Of a DNA stretch of 64,000 nt, positions 23,235 to 34,737 are shown in pieces. The DNA lies in contig OU452225.1 in assembly GCA_911728455.2 (NCBI GenBank), positions 19,564,495-19,628,494 of the forward strand, in the 5' to 3' direction. The DNA comes from Marthasterias glacialis. Lineage: Eukaryota; Echinodermata; Asteroidea; Forcipulatida; Asteriidae. Below the pieces are notes generated by a model. That model ran no database searches. It was given only the letters and a program-made list of their open reading frames with translations, and had not been told where the DNA came from. A program made the translations under genes and the position numbers. The first letter of the stretch is position 1; every line of letters starts with the position of its first letter.

Positions 23235-23760
23235 AATCCAGTCCTCTACCCAGCATCATCATGCCCATATGTATCCAGCCATCACCCCAGCACGACTACT
23301 GGTCCATCCCCCATCCCTCACTCCAAGCCCTTAGTCCAACCATCTCAACCCACTGGCTGACTGACTTTCTTCATCCCACCAACCCCCATCCTTACTCCAG
23401 TCCTCTACCCAGCATCATCATGCCCATGTCTATCCAGCCATCACCCCAGCATGACTACTGGTCCATCCCCCATCCCTCACTGCAAGCCCTCAGTCCAACC
23501 ATCTCAACCCACTGTCTTCATCCCACCAACCTCCCACCCTTACTCCAGTCCTCTACCCAGCATCATCATGGCCATGTCTATCCAGCCATCACCCCAGCAT
23601 GACTACTAGTCCATCCCCCATCCCTCACTGCAAGCCCTCGGTCCAACCATCTCAACCCACTGGCTGACTGACTGTCTTCATCCCACCAACCCCCACCCTT
23701 ACTCCAGTCCTCTAACCAGCATCATCATGCCCATGTCTAGCCAGCCATCACCCCAAGCCT
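23235..23760 (+). repeat. C-rich tandem repeat, period about 160 bp
   Basis: About three and a half units carry cagcatcatcatgcccatgt, ccagccatcaccccagca and tccatcccccatccctcac. The 113-codon frame at 23,261 is a by-product of the repeat. Confidence 0.85.
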
Positions 23761-23986
23761 ATCCACCCAGCTCAACCCACTGACTGACTGCTCAGCAACC
23801 TCCAAGCCCCCTGGCCCCTCAGCCCTTAGAAATTTTACTCCCAAATCATAGCTCCAAGGCCCTTGGTCAACCCTCAGATCAGCCCAAAATCCAAGGGTCT
23901 GGCCAGGGAGAAATTATTTTGAAAAATTTTCAAAGTCGGGCCATTCTAATATTCATGAGGTCAAAAACCGTTAGATTTTCATGAAA

Positions 23987-24054
23987 GCTCGGTAGCAGAG
24001 TGGTGAGAGAGAGAGGTTACAGGGCTGAAGGTACCAGGTTCAAGCCCTACCCAT
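23987..24054 (+). other. tRNA-like sequence (SINE head or pseudo-tRNA)
   Basis: An A-box-like ggtagcagagtgg (23,991-24,003) and a B-box-like ggttcaagccc (24,037-24,047) are spaced as in a tRNA gene, but I cannot form a seven-pair acceptor stem. Probably a SINE head. Confidence 0.5.
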
Positions 24055-24099
24055 TTTTACAAGAAATAAAAAAAATGTCTCTTTTTACTGGTAAAAAGG

Positions 24100-24184
24100 G
24101 GGTCCACCAGGATTTGAACCCCCGAGCTCACAGCCCCAGAATTCCGGGAGCTGTGAGCTAGCCCACTGGGCTAAATCGCCGCTT
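24100..24184 (-). other. tRNA-like sequence with long variable arm, inverted to its neighbour
   Basis: On the minus strand the order is tagcccagtgggcta (A box), a long hairpin (agctcacagctcc with ggggctgtgagct) and ggttcaaatcc (B box). The layout resembles a class II tRNA, but the acceptor ends do not pair. It faces the tRNA-like sequence at 23,987-24,054 tail to tail, joined by atttttac and its complement. Confidence 0.55.
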
Positions 24185-27100
24185 GAAAAAAATCGCTCGG
24201 ACGTTATATTTAAACCTTAGGATGGATAGGTCAAATAAAAATTTAAAATAATGAGATGCGCCCTTTGACCTATGACCTTTGCATGAGCAAGGAGAGCAAG
24301 GAGAGCAAAAAGATAAGAATGAAATATCTGTTGGCATCTGATTAAAAACAGTTTATTTGCAAATCAAAAGACCATACTACACGATACAAAATGCGTTAAC
24401 GAGTAAAATACCGGCTATTAAGACTACAGAACATAATAAGTAGTTTAACATTAACAATTTGAAATTAATTAACACAAAATGTTAAACAGAGGTATATGGG
24501 GGCCTTTATTTTTTGGTATTAATTAAATTGGTCAACCATTAGTTACTTGTTTTCCCTGTCAAAGTATTGATCTTTCTTAAGCAAAAATAAGATCCACATT
24601 GTCTCAAATTGAACAAAATAAACTGTTAATTTCAACAGTTCTACTTTAGATTGTTTTTAACGTAGAAAAACATCCATTATTTGCTGTAAAACATTCTCTT
24701 ATCAAAGCATGAATAAAGTCAAGCCCCCCCCCCCCCCCCCCGGATTTAACCTCATCATCAGAATTTAAAGTACAATTATACGTCAATTTTCATAGCAATG
24801 TATATTTTTTAAGTTTCCTTTAGTCACTGCTAGAGGGCGCTACCACTATCTTGCCTCCAGAGCTGTGTATTGAGAGAGTTGCGACATGAACAGACTAGTT
24901 TTCTTTGGTCATGTGGTTGCTGGACACCATTTTTGGTCTAAATGTAGCACAACCCAGTAAGCAGTCTAGTCTGGGACCCTGTTTGTCCACTTGCATTTTT
25001 ATTTTGACTAAAAGAGATTCTAATCGCAAGTTGTCGCAACTCCCAAAATACACAGCTCTGCTAGCCTCTCCCCATTTTATTCATCATCCATGATAACATT
25101 ACACTTACACATGCATCTTGAATATTTCTTACATCTGATAAAACTAGTTTTTATATCAAAAGTTTACTTTAGTTTTATTTGTTTATCACCAAGTAAAATG
25201 GGGGGGGGGATCATTCTGATCTTTGAACACACTGATTTAACTATGTTCACTGCAACTGAGATAATTATTTCATAATTTTCTTATCACAGTTCAAGTATTA
25301 AATGATAAGTTTCTGAAATAAGGCTGCTTTTTCGCACGGCTTAATAGATGCACCGATTCTGTTTAAAATGCAAATTATCGTTCATCTCTGCAGCGCCCGT
25401 TTGTAAAAACCAATACCGATAATTCGTTTCACCGACGTCACTCGCGATTTTATTAACTTGTGATAGTCTTATTTATAATTTTCCTTTACAATTTCATTCC
25501 ATTTATTTTATAATAAAATATTTGTAATAATAATTTATCGTTATTATATTACTTTCTACATTGGAAAGACATTTAATTCGGTATAAGTCTGTCGTTAACA
25601 AAGACAAGGTTTCAAATTCTTGTTAGTGATGCACAAAATAACATGTACAGTTAATTTCCAACATTAACTTTTCAAAGACAGTTAACGATAGTAAAAGTAT
25701 ATGGCAAGAATTGCAAGTATATTTATTATTTGCATATTTACATATTATTCATTTATTTATTTTATATATTATTTGTTTATTTAGTTATTTTTATTTGTTT
25801 TTGTAATAAAGAAAATACCACTTGAAGTTTGAGTTTAGATCATCAAGTTTCAAGTAACTCATGTAACAGATATATAACAACAATAAAAATAAATCATAGG
25901 GTTAGAAAAGTTTGAAGAGAATATAATGTTAGATAATTTGAGAGTTATTTGTTTCACTGAGAATAAAATTAGAAAGTGATCCATTGGTGATTGTTTCATT
26001 GTATTTTTACCCATAATTAACTTAAAAAGGAGTAAATGTACGTGTACATGTAGGCCTAACTTATTCAACAGAAGTGGAATTAACAGCCACCCACCTTGAG
26101 CGCTACAACTTGTTTCACATAAAATAAAACATAACAATATTCTACATGTAGGCCTGATCTATGCTCACTAATTATTAAGTTCATTTGAGTGAACGTTTTT
26201 ATTAATGTTACTTATCATAACAGTTTGAACTGTTGAGAATTATTTGTTTTATTGAGAAGTTAGAAAGTTATCCATTGGTAATTGTTTCATTGGTGTTATT
26301 AATTATCATTCACAAAACGAGTAAATCTACAAACTTATTCAGCAGAACTAGAATTAAGATGATATGTGCTCACTGATTATAAAGTTCATACCATTTGTTT
26401 TTTATCTAGTAAAGTTAAGTAAGAGTAATAGTTAAGAACAATTAATCAACCTGTAGGCCTGACTAATGTAAGAGGGCTTGAACCCAAAGGAACCACCCAC
26501 CTAAGTGATATAAAAGTAGCCTTTTCAAATAATTATAGACAAATAACATAAAATATTAACTATTAATTTGCTATTTTTTACTGTCATTGTATGTAATAAA
26601 GTGGACCTTAAAGTAGACCCCAATTCCCAACATTAATTTCTTTTTGTCTCACCTGCTACCCCTACAAAATACAAGTGAATTCATTAAATGAACAGTATAA
26701 AAATAAAAGATGCTACTACTTATAAAGGGAAAATCCTAAGCACTAGTTGTATTTTACATAAAAAAAACTGACTCAGATGTAAGCATAGAGTTGATCATTG
26801 TTATGTTTAAGTTAGTTCTTAAAAAAAAAACATTTCATTGTAGTTAGTATTGTAAAATGTATAGTTATTCAAATTTGAAACATAGACTTGTCCGAATTAG
26901 AACAATGTTGATTTAATTTATATTTGTAATTTTGTCTCATAGATGTTAACTAGTTCATCAATATTTACCAATGTTATCATTGCATTTAGCTGGGTTAACA
27001 CAATAATAGGATTTAATTATTTAATGTTAGTAGAAGACACTTCAGTACTTTATCACATATATTGTCAAATTCATGAACTACTATCATAACATAGTACTTA

Positions 27101-27779
27101 TATTATTAGACGAAGAATGGATTCATTTTATAGCAAGTAATTCAACTTAGTGCAAATAAAATCTTTTATGTTTTATCATGAATTTTTTAACGTATATACT
27201 GTAATTTGTCTTCTGATTAATTTAGCAATGTGCTACTTGTAATTCAGTCATTTGTTTTTAGTCATTTTCATTAAATCATAGAAGTTATTTATTTTCAGAT
27301 GTTAGTGTAATCTTAATAGATAATTATGAATAAGTTGTTTTGTAAATCAAACTTCCCTAATTACAAATCATTTATATATATTTTTTATAATATTAACTGT
27401 TTATATTATATTACTATTAATTCATTTTTATTAATCCCCCCATCTTTGTAACTTTTTGGTTACTGGAAAACTATTTTCCCTCAGTCTAACCTTCTCCATA
27501 ATCACATTTTTTTTACGCGGGTCAGTATCTTTATATATTACGTATTTTTTTTTATATACGTTTAATGTCATACTCAGAAATTTTGTAATCAGAGCATATG
27601 TCTGTGAATTTTTACGAGTCTTATGGACCAACAATTACGCGCTCTAAATACTGATATTGCTCGCAATATCTTTAACGCGCGGTGACTTTATGTCCGTCCG
27701 GCTCACACTCTAACGCATCGGCAGCCGCCTCGTTTCAGTACTTAATGTAACCTCGTTTATTACCAAAAAGTAAAATCTT
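24185..27779. other. AT-rich region without recognisable genes
   Basis: No coding or RNA gene found. Noted items are a C homopolymer at 24,725-24,740, an imperfect 28-bp inverted repeat (24,859-24,886 with 25,032-25,059, 25 of 28 matching), and a diverged direct repeat at about 25,925-26,120 and 26,225-26,360 (both with gttatccattgg-type cores). Confidence 0.6.
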
Positions 27780-27925
27780 CCCCAGTTAGATCAGTGTGGT
27801 TTGGGTCTCACTTGAATACTTACTGCTACAGCCACTACTTATGCATATTTCCCTACTGGCAGGTACAATAACCCTAAGATTTACACACATTGATGCTAAG
27901 ATTTACACACAATGGCGCCCCCTAC
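27780..27925 (-). repeat. Inverted terminal repeat candidate of DIRS-like element (left)
   Basis: In complement it contains attgtgtgtaaatcttagc, then ttattgtacctg, then tagggaaatatgcataagta. The same order is found on the + strand at 33,735-33,810 and 37,405-37,470. An internal 20-bp duplication (tgtgtaaatcttag twice) is specific to this copy. It abuts the RNase-H-like remnant. Confidence 0.6.
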
Positions 27926-27929
27926 TGAT

Positions 27930-28500
27930 CTATCCTTGATACCCCAGCACGTCAGGTGAAGACTCTGGGCAGCTGGATGCAGAAGAACTGACCCAGGTTG
28001 GAAGAGAATGTCCAACCTCACTAGGACCAAGAGTTTGACAAACCTCAGGAACCACGGTTGCTGAGGCCAAGGCAGTGCTATGAGGAGGATCCTGCAAACC
28101 TCTTGCTCTATTATGGTTAGGACTCTTGGGATGAGGGAGAAGGGCGGAAATGTTTAAGTCCAACTGAACCAACAACGCATCAGTCTGCCATGCATTGGGA
28201 TCAGGGGCCCTCATGCAGACCGGCAGTTGATTGTTGCTAGAAGTAGCAACCAGGTCTACAAGGGTATGATGAATCAGTTGAGAATATTCACTGAACCACC
28301 GGGGGGAGTAGGGTCCACTCTGTAGGGACAACACAGCCACTCCCGCCCCCTTTGTTGTCCTCTCTCAGAATATGGACTACTGACAGAGCAATAAAGTGTT
28401 GTATGCATCAGTGGAGGTGGCAAGGGCACCTCCCCTACCCTAGCCGAAGAGTGACGCTTCCATCGTGATAGTGAGACGGAGGGGGCTGTCAAAAGGACTG
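27930..28500 (-). pseudogene. DIRS-like RNase H region, decayed
   Basis: Minus-strand translation gives PRWFSE, then VDLVATSSNNQLPV and PDPNAWQTDALLVQ, a pattern typical of the end of the RNase H region in DIRS-type retroelements (PRWFSE ... VDLFAT-N-LP ... DP-A-A-DAL). Upstream, HILREDNKGADWL-like residues can be pieced together only across frame changes. No intact gene. The methyltransferase and tyrosine recombinase domains expected in DIRS1-type elements are not visible before the left repeat. Confidence 0.6.
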
Positions 28501-28559
28501 ACCCCTCATAAGGTTTTCAGCAGTCTGCCACCAGTAACAGTATGGAATCAACCAAGGTA

Positions 28560-29380
28560 TGGTCGGTACCAAGTGGTTGATTTAATGTCGGCTTGGTTGG
28601 AAGACTGATAACAGACGCAGCTGGATTGACAACATCTGCAGAAATCCACCAGGCCCACCATGCTGGCCATGAGGCCCAGCAGTTTTAGCCAAGCTTGAGC
28701 TGGTGCCATCGTTGCTGGTAGGAGGAGTGCGACACATTGTCTTAAATGCACTCGTTCCTCTGCTGGGATGGCTCTGCCTGAAAGGAAGTCGAGCCTTGCC
28801 CCCCAGGAAAACCTGCATCTGTGAGGGAACAGGATGCAACTTCTCGGTATTGATGATAAAGCCGAAGTTGGTTGCTAGTCCCCTCGTTTGTTCAATCACT
28901 GAGGCTGTTGCCTCGTAAGACTGTCCTACAATAATCCAATCATCAAGGTACATGAATACTGTGACCCCTTGTTTCCGTAGCACCACTCCAATTTCCTTCA
29001 CTACCCGGGTTAATACCATGGGGGAGGTGGAATGTCCGAATGGGAGTGATGTGAACTCAAAAGTTCTTTTGTTGCAAAGGAAACATGCAAGTCCAGAATC
29101 GCCGTCCACGATTGTCCGTTGATGGACTCGAAAATACTTTTCAGAAAGGACATGGTCGGATAAACTTCTGGAGGCTTAGAGGCTTCATGTGCCAGTCTCA
29201 GTCATTTAGAATCAGAAAGAAGGTTGACATGAATCCTTGCCTGTTTGGGTCTCCCCCTGTCAAAACCACCCCAATGGCTCAGTTGAAGAGGGATCTGATT
29301 TCCTTTTCCAGTGAGTTGGGTTTTGTTAAGTCGGACGGGACTTGCGTCTGACGGTCAGAATTGGGGGTGGAGGGGGAGTA
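28560..29380 (-). pseudogene. DIRS-like reverse transcriptase, broken
   Basis: The 175-codon minus-strand frame at 28,582-29,109 holds FEFTSLPFGHSTSP followed by VFMYLDDWIIVG, the RT catalytic box (YLDD at about 28,939-28,950), then GFIINTEKLHPVPSQ. The upstream RT motif GFMSTFFLILND is in another frame near 29,190-29,280, and the ILDLHVSFATKE-like region in a third, so at least two frameshifts break the gene. The motif order and YLDDW signature fit DIRS-type retroelements better than Gypsy or LINEs. Non-functional. Confidence 0.75.
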
Positions 29381-29590
29381 ATCGTTAACGCCAATGCCTA
29401 ACCGCGATTGATTGTTTCAAGCATCCACTCAGCAGAGGTCACCTATGCCAAGGACTCTATACAGAACTGGAGGCAGCCCCCCATGGGCCATATCCATCAG
29501 TGAGAGGCCGCCTCGAGCCACTCACATCATTTGAGCCAGCCCCTGGGATATCAAGGGGTCAGCCTGCAGGGGCTGAGGCTCCGTTGTGAC

Positions 29591-29970
29591 TCCAGTAAAA
29601 GATTGAGTTTGAGTTTTACCAGTAAAAGGTTGAGTACTTTCCCCGAGTTATATGAAAAAAATTCACATGCATATTACTCAGGTGGCATTCAAACCCATGA
29701 CCGTTGCCAAGTTCTAGGGCAGATGTCTTACCACTAGACTACCAAGCTTGCCCGATAGCTAGAGGTAGTTTGAATCCTACATTTTAGCAGAGGGTACCGC
29801 AACAATTCAAAAAGATGTTAAATATGCATTGGGGATAAAGAATATTATTTGTGTTTTAACAATGCAATGATGTGTTAAGCACTGCATAAATACAAAGTAC
29901 TTCTCCCACAAGTCCTGTAAAAAAAAATTCCACAGGCATATTACTTGGGTGAGATTCGAACCCGGTGAGA
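29591..29970 (-). mobile_element. tRNA-derived SINE-like repeat, tandem arrangement
   Basis: Same family as 17,261. A tRNA-like part (catgggtttgaatgcc in complement) is followed by the gcatatttaac-type body, then the taagcactg tail, and then a second partial tRNA-like part (gggttcgaatctcaccc in complement). Unit joins are head to tail. Confidence 0.7.
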
Positions 29971-30026
29971 TAGGTTCAATTGCCAAGGCACCCCGCCTGG
30001 GTGTTGGCCTGATGATGTCATGGCCA

Positions 30027-31600
30027 TTAGCGAGGCAGAAACATCACATGAACAACCTGTAAACAGTCAGCCCTTGACAAAGTTATTCGGACGATGTTTG
30101 TTGCCCCTGTGTGATTCGCCTGTTGAACGCTCCAAACTGGAAGAGGAGCGGTGGCGGGGACAATAGCCTGTTCTATCATTTTATAGCCACAGGTTGAGTC
30201 CAAAGACAACTCAGTAGACACTATTGGTCTAGGAACACCTGATGCTAGTCCAGACGAGTGAGTCATGCCCAACATCGTCAGAGCCCCACTCTGACCAGTG
30301 AACAGCACTGTACACCCAGGGGAATTGAGCGAGTGTTTCATGGCCCGTCTGCCCCATATAGGAGCCCATCCCAAGCCCACATGGAGCCGAGAGGAAACGG
30401 TTGCTGAGAAGCATTCATGGTGGGTGCAACGCGGCCCGTAAATGGGTCGTGCACAATTTGCCACTTCCTGCTTTTCTTTTTGGAACTATAAGTCCCGGCA
30501 CAAGATGAATTTTTGGTTCCATCCTTTATACCAGGACAACTTTCTTGTTGTTGTTGGCCAGTATCGTCTGATACACTGGTCGGGATCAAAGACTAGATAG
30601 CATTTCCCCTCCGACCAACAGAACTACCAGCACTCGGGGCCTCTAGCAGTATGGAGTGCTGAGCAAGGGACTGATGCAGTGGCAGGATATTATCACAGAT
30701 ACAGTCTCCGAGGAATTGGCTCGTCCTGGGGAAAGTAAATTTTCCTCTGTAATGGAGAGTCTCATATTCATCACCGTTGTGACTCTTTGTTGCCAGTTAA
30801 AGGTTGGGTTTGAGTGTGTGACCCATCCCCGTTAGCAGCACGGTCCAAAAAACTACCACAGGTATCTTAAAATGGCTGATGTCAGGGAATCCAGAACGTA
30901 GGTTTAGCTGTGGATTTTGGAGCCCGTTTAGTTGTGGTCACTGTGAAGACCTCTTTTTAACAGATTCATCCTTATCAGTTGCCTCAGTTGTTGTGCTCTG
31001 GCTTCCATTGATTCTTGAAATTTACCAGCATAATGGTCCAAGCCCATAAGTGGTAATGTTTCAATGCATTTGAGAGCTCTTTCCAATGTAAGGAACAGTG
31101 CATCCCTCTATGGGATGTAGTTGCCAGTGTAGAGACATGTTTGAACTGATCGAGTACCACACGTAATCCCTGGTTCAGGCAGTGAAACACTGCAGTCAGG
31201 AGATTCAGCCGGGACAATTGAATGTTCTTCACAGTCCAAAGCTTGATTTTTTCGTGAGGAAAAGAAGGACAATTAACGAATCACGAAAAAGGGACACCTC
31301 ATCGGCCTTTTTCTGAACATCTCAAATTGACCTCTAGTCCGGTCAGCCAAGTTCAAGCAAGTAGAAAAGCCATTGGCTGCCAGTTTATCTGGAACATTTG
31401 GTGCTGTAAAAAAATTGCTCAAATTCCGCTGTGGAAAAACAAGTATAAGAGAGCTCATGTCTCTTGAATGTTTTCCACTTTGTCTCACCTTGTGTTGACA
31501 TTCACATTCTATGCAACATCTGGTCAAGCAGCAACACGGGAAAAACTTGTATGTTGCTGCCTCCGATCCTGAACTCATTTTATGCCTGGAATTTTTGCAT
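30027..31600 (-). pseudogene. Upstream (gag / pre-RT) remnant of DIRS-like element
   Basis: Minus-strand fragments lie upstream of the RT remnant in its direction of reading, separated by a SINE. Recoverable peptides include KWQIVHDPFTGRVAP, WSEWGSDDVGHDSLVW and, further up, LDQFKHVSTLATTSHRG. The middle one resembles the conserved stretch before the RT in DIRS elements (W-x-SD-x-W). All frames are broken. The assignment rests mainly on position and orientation. Confidence 0.4.
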
Positions 31601-32002
31601 TCTAGGGGGGGGCGGGATACCCGAGAGATGGCATGTGCAAAACCTGAACCATATCCTATTGTACCAGGTGCAGCTCTGTCTCAGCTATAGATGACCACTG
31701 CATCTGCAATCACTTCATCGCTGTCGTCTGTTGAGGTACGAGAGAGACAAGTCGACACCTGTGATTGAGCAGGAAGGACGAGTTGACACTGATGGATGAG
31801 CAAGCCCCAGCTGTGTGGATCCAACACAGCGGTCAGATCCGACGGGCCCTCCCTCCATTGAGGGGGATCACCCCCAAATCCAAGAATGACTTGGACAGGT
31901 GAATGCTCAGTGTGGGAGGGGATGCTGGAGCACGGCTACTTGTGATTGGCAAATCCTGTAGGTTTTGAGTAATGCAGTGTGGTCAAGATAGAGACCAGGG
32001 GG

Positions 32003-32375
32003 CCGAGGACAAATATTAGTTGTGTTTTACCCATACATTGATGTGGGTGTTAAGCACTGTATACTCAGTACTATCCCCGAGTCCTGTGAAAAAATTCACA
32101 TCCATATTACTCGGGTGGTATTCAAACCACAATCTTGCCCGGTAGCTAGATGCAGTTCGAATTCTATATTTTAGCTGAGGGTACTGCAATTATTGTAATA
32201 GATGTCAAGTTTGCATCTGGGATAGAAACATTATTTTATTTTACCCATATATTGATGCCTGTTAAGCACTGTTTACTCAACACTTCCCGCCCCCCCCCCC
32301 CCAAGTCCAGTGATAAAAAAAATCCACAGACATATAACTCGGGTGGGATTCGAACCCGGTGAGTTAGGTTCGTTT
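32003..32375 (-). mobile_element. tRNA-derived SINE-like repeat, two tail copies
   Basis: Two copies of the tail (acccatacattgatgtg-taagcactgt, at about 32,029 and 32,243) lie about 215 bp apart, each followed by a tRNA-like T-arm region. A run of C interrupts the second tail at 32,289-32,302. Confidence 0.7.
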
Positions 32376-32454
32376 GTTCTTGAACCCAGCCTGGGTGTCT
32401 GCAATATGCCATGGCCGTTATCGAAGGATGTCAAATGAACAGCCTGTAAACAGT

Positions 32455-32690
32455 CAGCCCTTGAAAAAGTCACACGTTTCTCTGGCCAAACTCTCTGAAC
32501 TGGAGGAAGAGCGGCGGCGGCAGGGACAATGGCTTGTCCTTTATTTTACAGGAGTGGCCACAGGTCGAGCCTGAGGACAATTCAGATGGTGAGTACCATG
32601 GAGCTGGGATGAAATGGTTGTTGAGCAGTGTTCATGGTGGGTTTAACAAGGCCCAGAAACAGGTCGTGTTTCCCCTACTTGCTACTCAGT
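32455..32690 (-). pseudogene. Fragment repeated from the DIRS-like pre-RT region
   Basis: It shares ctctgaactggag, gagcggcggcgg, gacaatggcttgtcc and gaaatggttgttgagcagtg with 30,120-30,420 and 32,900-33,240. Orientation follows the DIRS remnant. It is interrupted on both sides by SINE sequence. Confidence 0.5.
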
Positions 32691-32790
32691 ACTCCCCACC
32701 CCCCACGCTGACCCCCGAGTCCTGTGAAAAAAATCCACAGGCATATTACTCGGGTGGGATTCGAACCCGGTGAATAAGGTTTGTTTGTCC
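32690..32790 (-). mobile_element. Partial tRNA-derived SINE-like repeat
   Basis: Tail and T-arm region only (cgagtcctgtgaaaaaaatc, then gggattcgaacccggtga), the same family as 32,003. Confidence 0.65.
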
Positions 32791-32864
32791 TGGAACCCAG
32801 CCTGGGTGTCGGCAATATGCCATGGCCCTTAGCAAGGAGATCGAATGAACAGCCTCTAAACAAA

Positions 32865-33560
32865 GTCAATGGGACGATGTTTGTTGCCCCTGTGTGATTC
32901 GCCGGTCAAACTCTCCGAACTGGAGAAAGAGCGGAGGCTGGGACAGTGGCTTGTCCTATCATTTTACAGGAAGCCACAGGTCGAGTCTGACGACAATTCA
33001 GAGGACACTATTGGCCAAGGAACACCCGATGCTGAGGACAAATCCAACACCAATGGTGGTCCAGACGAGTGAGTCATGCCCAACATCGTCAGAGCCCACC
33101 TCTGACCAGTGAACAGCACGTACACTTGGGAGTTTGAGCGAGTGTTTCAGGGCCTGTCTGCCAAAACTGGGACCCATCCCCAAGCCCTAGTGGTGGGTAC
33201 CATGGAGCTGGGAGGAAACGGTTGTTAAGCAGTGTTCATGGTGGATGTAACAGGGCCCAGAAACAGGTCGTGTTTGCCGCTCTGCTCTTCTATGAGGTAA
33301 GTCATCCTGGCATGAGAGGATTTCTGGTTTTATACTTACCAGGACGACTCCCTTGTTGTTGTTGGCCTGTTTCTTCTCATACACTGGTCGGGACCAAAGA
33401 CTGGATAGAGTCTCCTTTCCAACTAATGGAACTGCCAGCACTCAGGGCCTCTTGCAGCTTGGAGTGCCGAGTGGGAGGCTGATGCAGTGGCAGGATAGTG
33501 TCACAGGTACAGTCCCCTGAGGAATTGGCTCGTCCTGAGGGGAGGACATTTCCCCGTTAC
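32865..33560 (-). pseudogene. Third copy of the DIRS-like pre-RT segment
   Basis: Aligns with 30,085-30,750 along its length: gacgatgtttgttgcccctg, then gaccagtgaacagcac, cttgttgttgttggcc and gatgcagtggcaggata. In minus-strand translation RPVSGPCYIHHEHCLTTVSS and WSEVGSDDVGHDSLVW can be read. Short 60-85 codon frames on either strand are not genes. Confidence 0.5.
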
Positions 33561-33699
33561 AGACAGACTCATTCCTTGCCGATCATTTCACCATTTTATT
33601 TTTTTAAATGTTAATAGGAAATCTTCCTCAATAATGGTGTAAAGCACGCAACCAAAGGAGCTGGCGGAAAAGTGTGTGCCATAACTTGAAGACAACGTG

Positions 33700-33860
33700 G
33701 CACTCGTGCAGAGAGAGGCATTGTGGGTAGATTAGTGGGGGCACTATTGTGTGTAAATCTTAGCATTATTGTACCTGTGGGTAGGGAAGTATACATGAGT
33801 AGTAGCTCTACAGGTAAGTAGAGTGACGTAGACACAATGTTTACTTTACCGGCAAAAACT
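33700..33860 (+). repeat. Inverted terminal repeat candidate of DIRS-like element (right)
   Basis: Complement of the 27,780-27,925 sequence: attgtgtgtaaatcttagc, then attattgtacctg and tagggaagtatacatgagta. With the left copy it brackets all the DIRS-like remnants. A second same-orientation copy at 37,380-37,510 comes from the segmental duplication. Confidence 0.6.
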
Positions 33861-34443
33861 ACCACATCAAAGTAACTGTATATACCAATCAAAAGTTTAA
33901 CATCACAAATAGTAATTCATAGTATGCAGTTCTTGATTAGAATCTGACGAAATTGATTAACATTCATTTAAAAAAGGAACACATAATCTTTTAATTAAAA
34001 ATAACAAATATCAAATATAAGTACACCATTGCAAGCATTTTAATTCAATCAGTTTTATCAGTATTTTGCCAATATCATCCTGGTAAGGTTAGTCTAAAGC
34101 AGGGCCACCACGAGCAGGTCCCAGGATACCAGCCCCACACGCTTTCAAGATCGTCAGAGCCATTACACCCACCTTTCGGCAGGGTCCGGTCCGCCACCCC
34201 AAGGCGAACCCCAAGGCAGTCCCCTACCATACTAACGCGGTCCACTAGCCCCACGGCCAAGACTAGGGACTACTGCCGTTTGCCAACCATTTGTGATCAC
34301 ACCAGAACCATGCTCCCCCGGTAGAGCAGCCTGATGCACCTTTAAGATCAACATCCAGCTATCACCCTGGCCGGCAGTAGGACCCCACATGCCACGTGCA
34401 AGTGTCCAGGTCCCTTTAATATTTCGGAATTTCCCGTGTTTAC

Positions 34444-34737
34444 CTCCATCGATTCCGAATCGAATCCCCGCACTTCCAATCGAATCTCCGCACTACCAAT
34501 CGAATCTCCGCCCTACCAATCGAATCTCCGCCCTACCAATCGTATCTCCGCCCTACCAATCGAATCTCCGCACCACCAATGATAATCGAATCTCCGCACC
34601 ACCAATCGAATCTCCGCACCACCAATCGCATCTCCACACCTCCAAGGCTCTATGATCTCCAAATTCATAGCTCATAAAAACGCATATGTGCTTGCTTGCA
34701 ATGGTGTACTTATTTACAAGATGTTAACTGTATAGTG
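34444..34737 (-). ncRNA. Putative minus-strand exon G1 containing short 20-bp array
   Basis: On the minus strand a good acceptor (gtgggctgtttttgcag) opens the segment, and ggag then gtaaacacg closes it. Inside are about nine to ten units of the 20-bp repeat. The same borders enclose the expanded array in G2. No conserved frame. The call rests on splice-site-like sequence only. Confidence 0.4.
34457..34645 (+). repeat. Short array of 20-bp repeat
   Basis: About nine to ten units of caatcgaatctccgcaccac and close variants (ctaccaat early, caccaat later), with one 4-bp insertion near 34,580. Confidence 0.95.

Noticed and set aside
23261..23602. 113-codon frame in the C-rich repeat
   Set aside because: Repeat-derived frame, no domain, no start context or homologous unit maintaining the frame.
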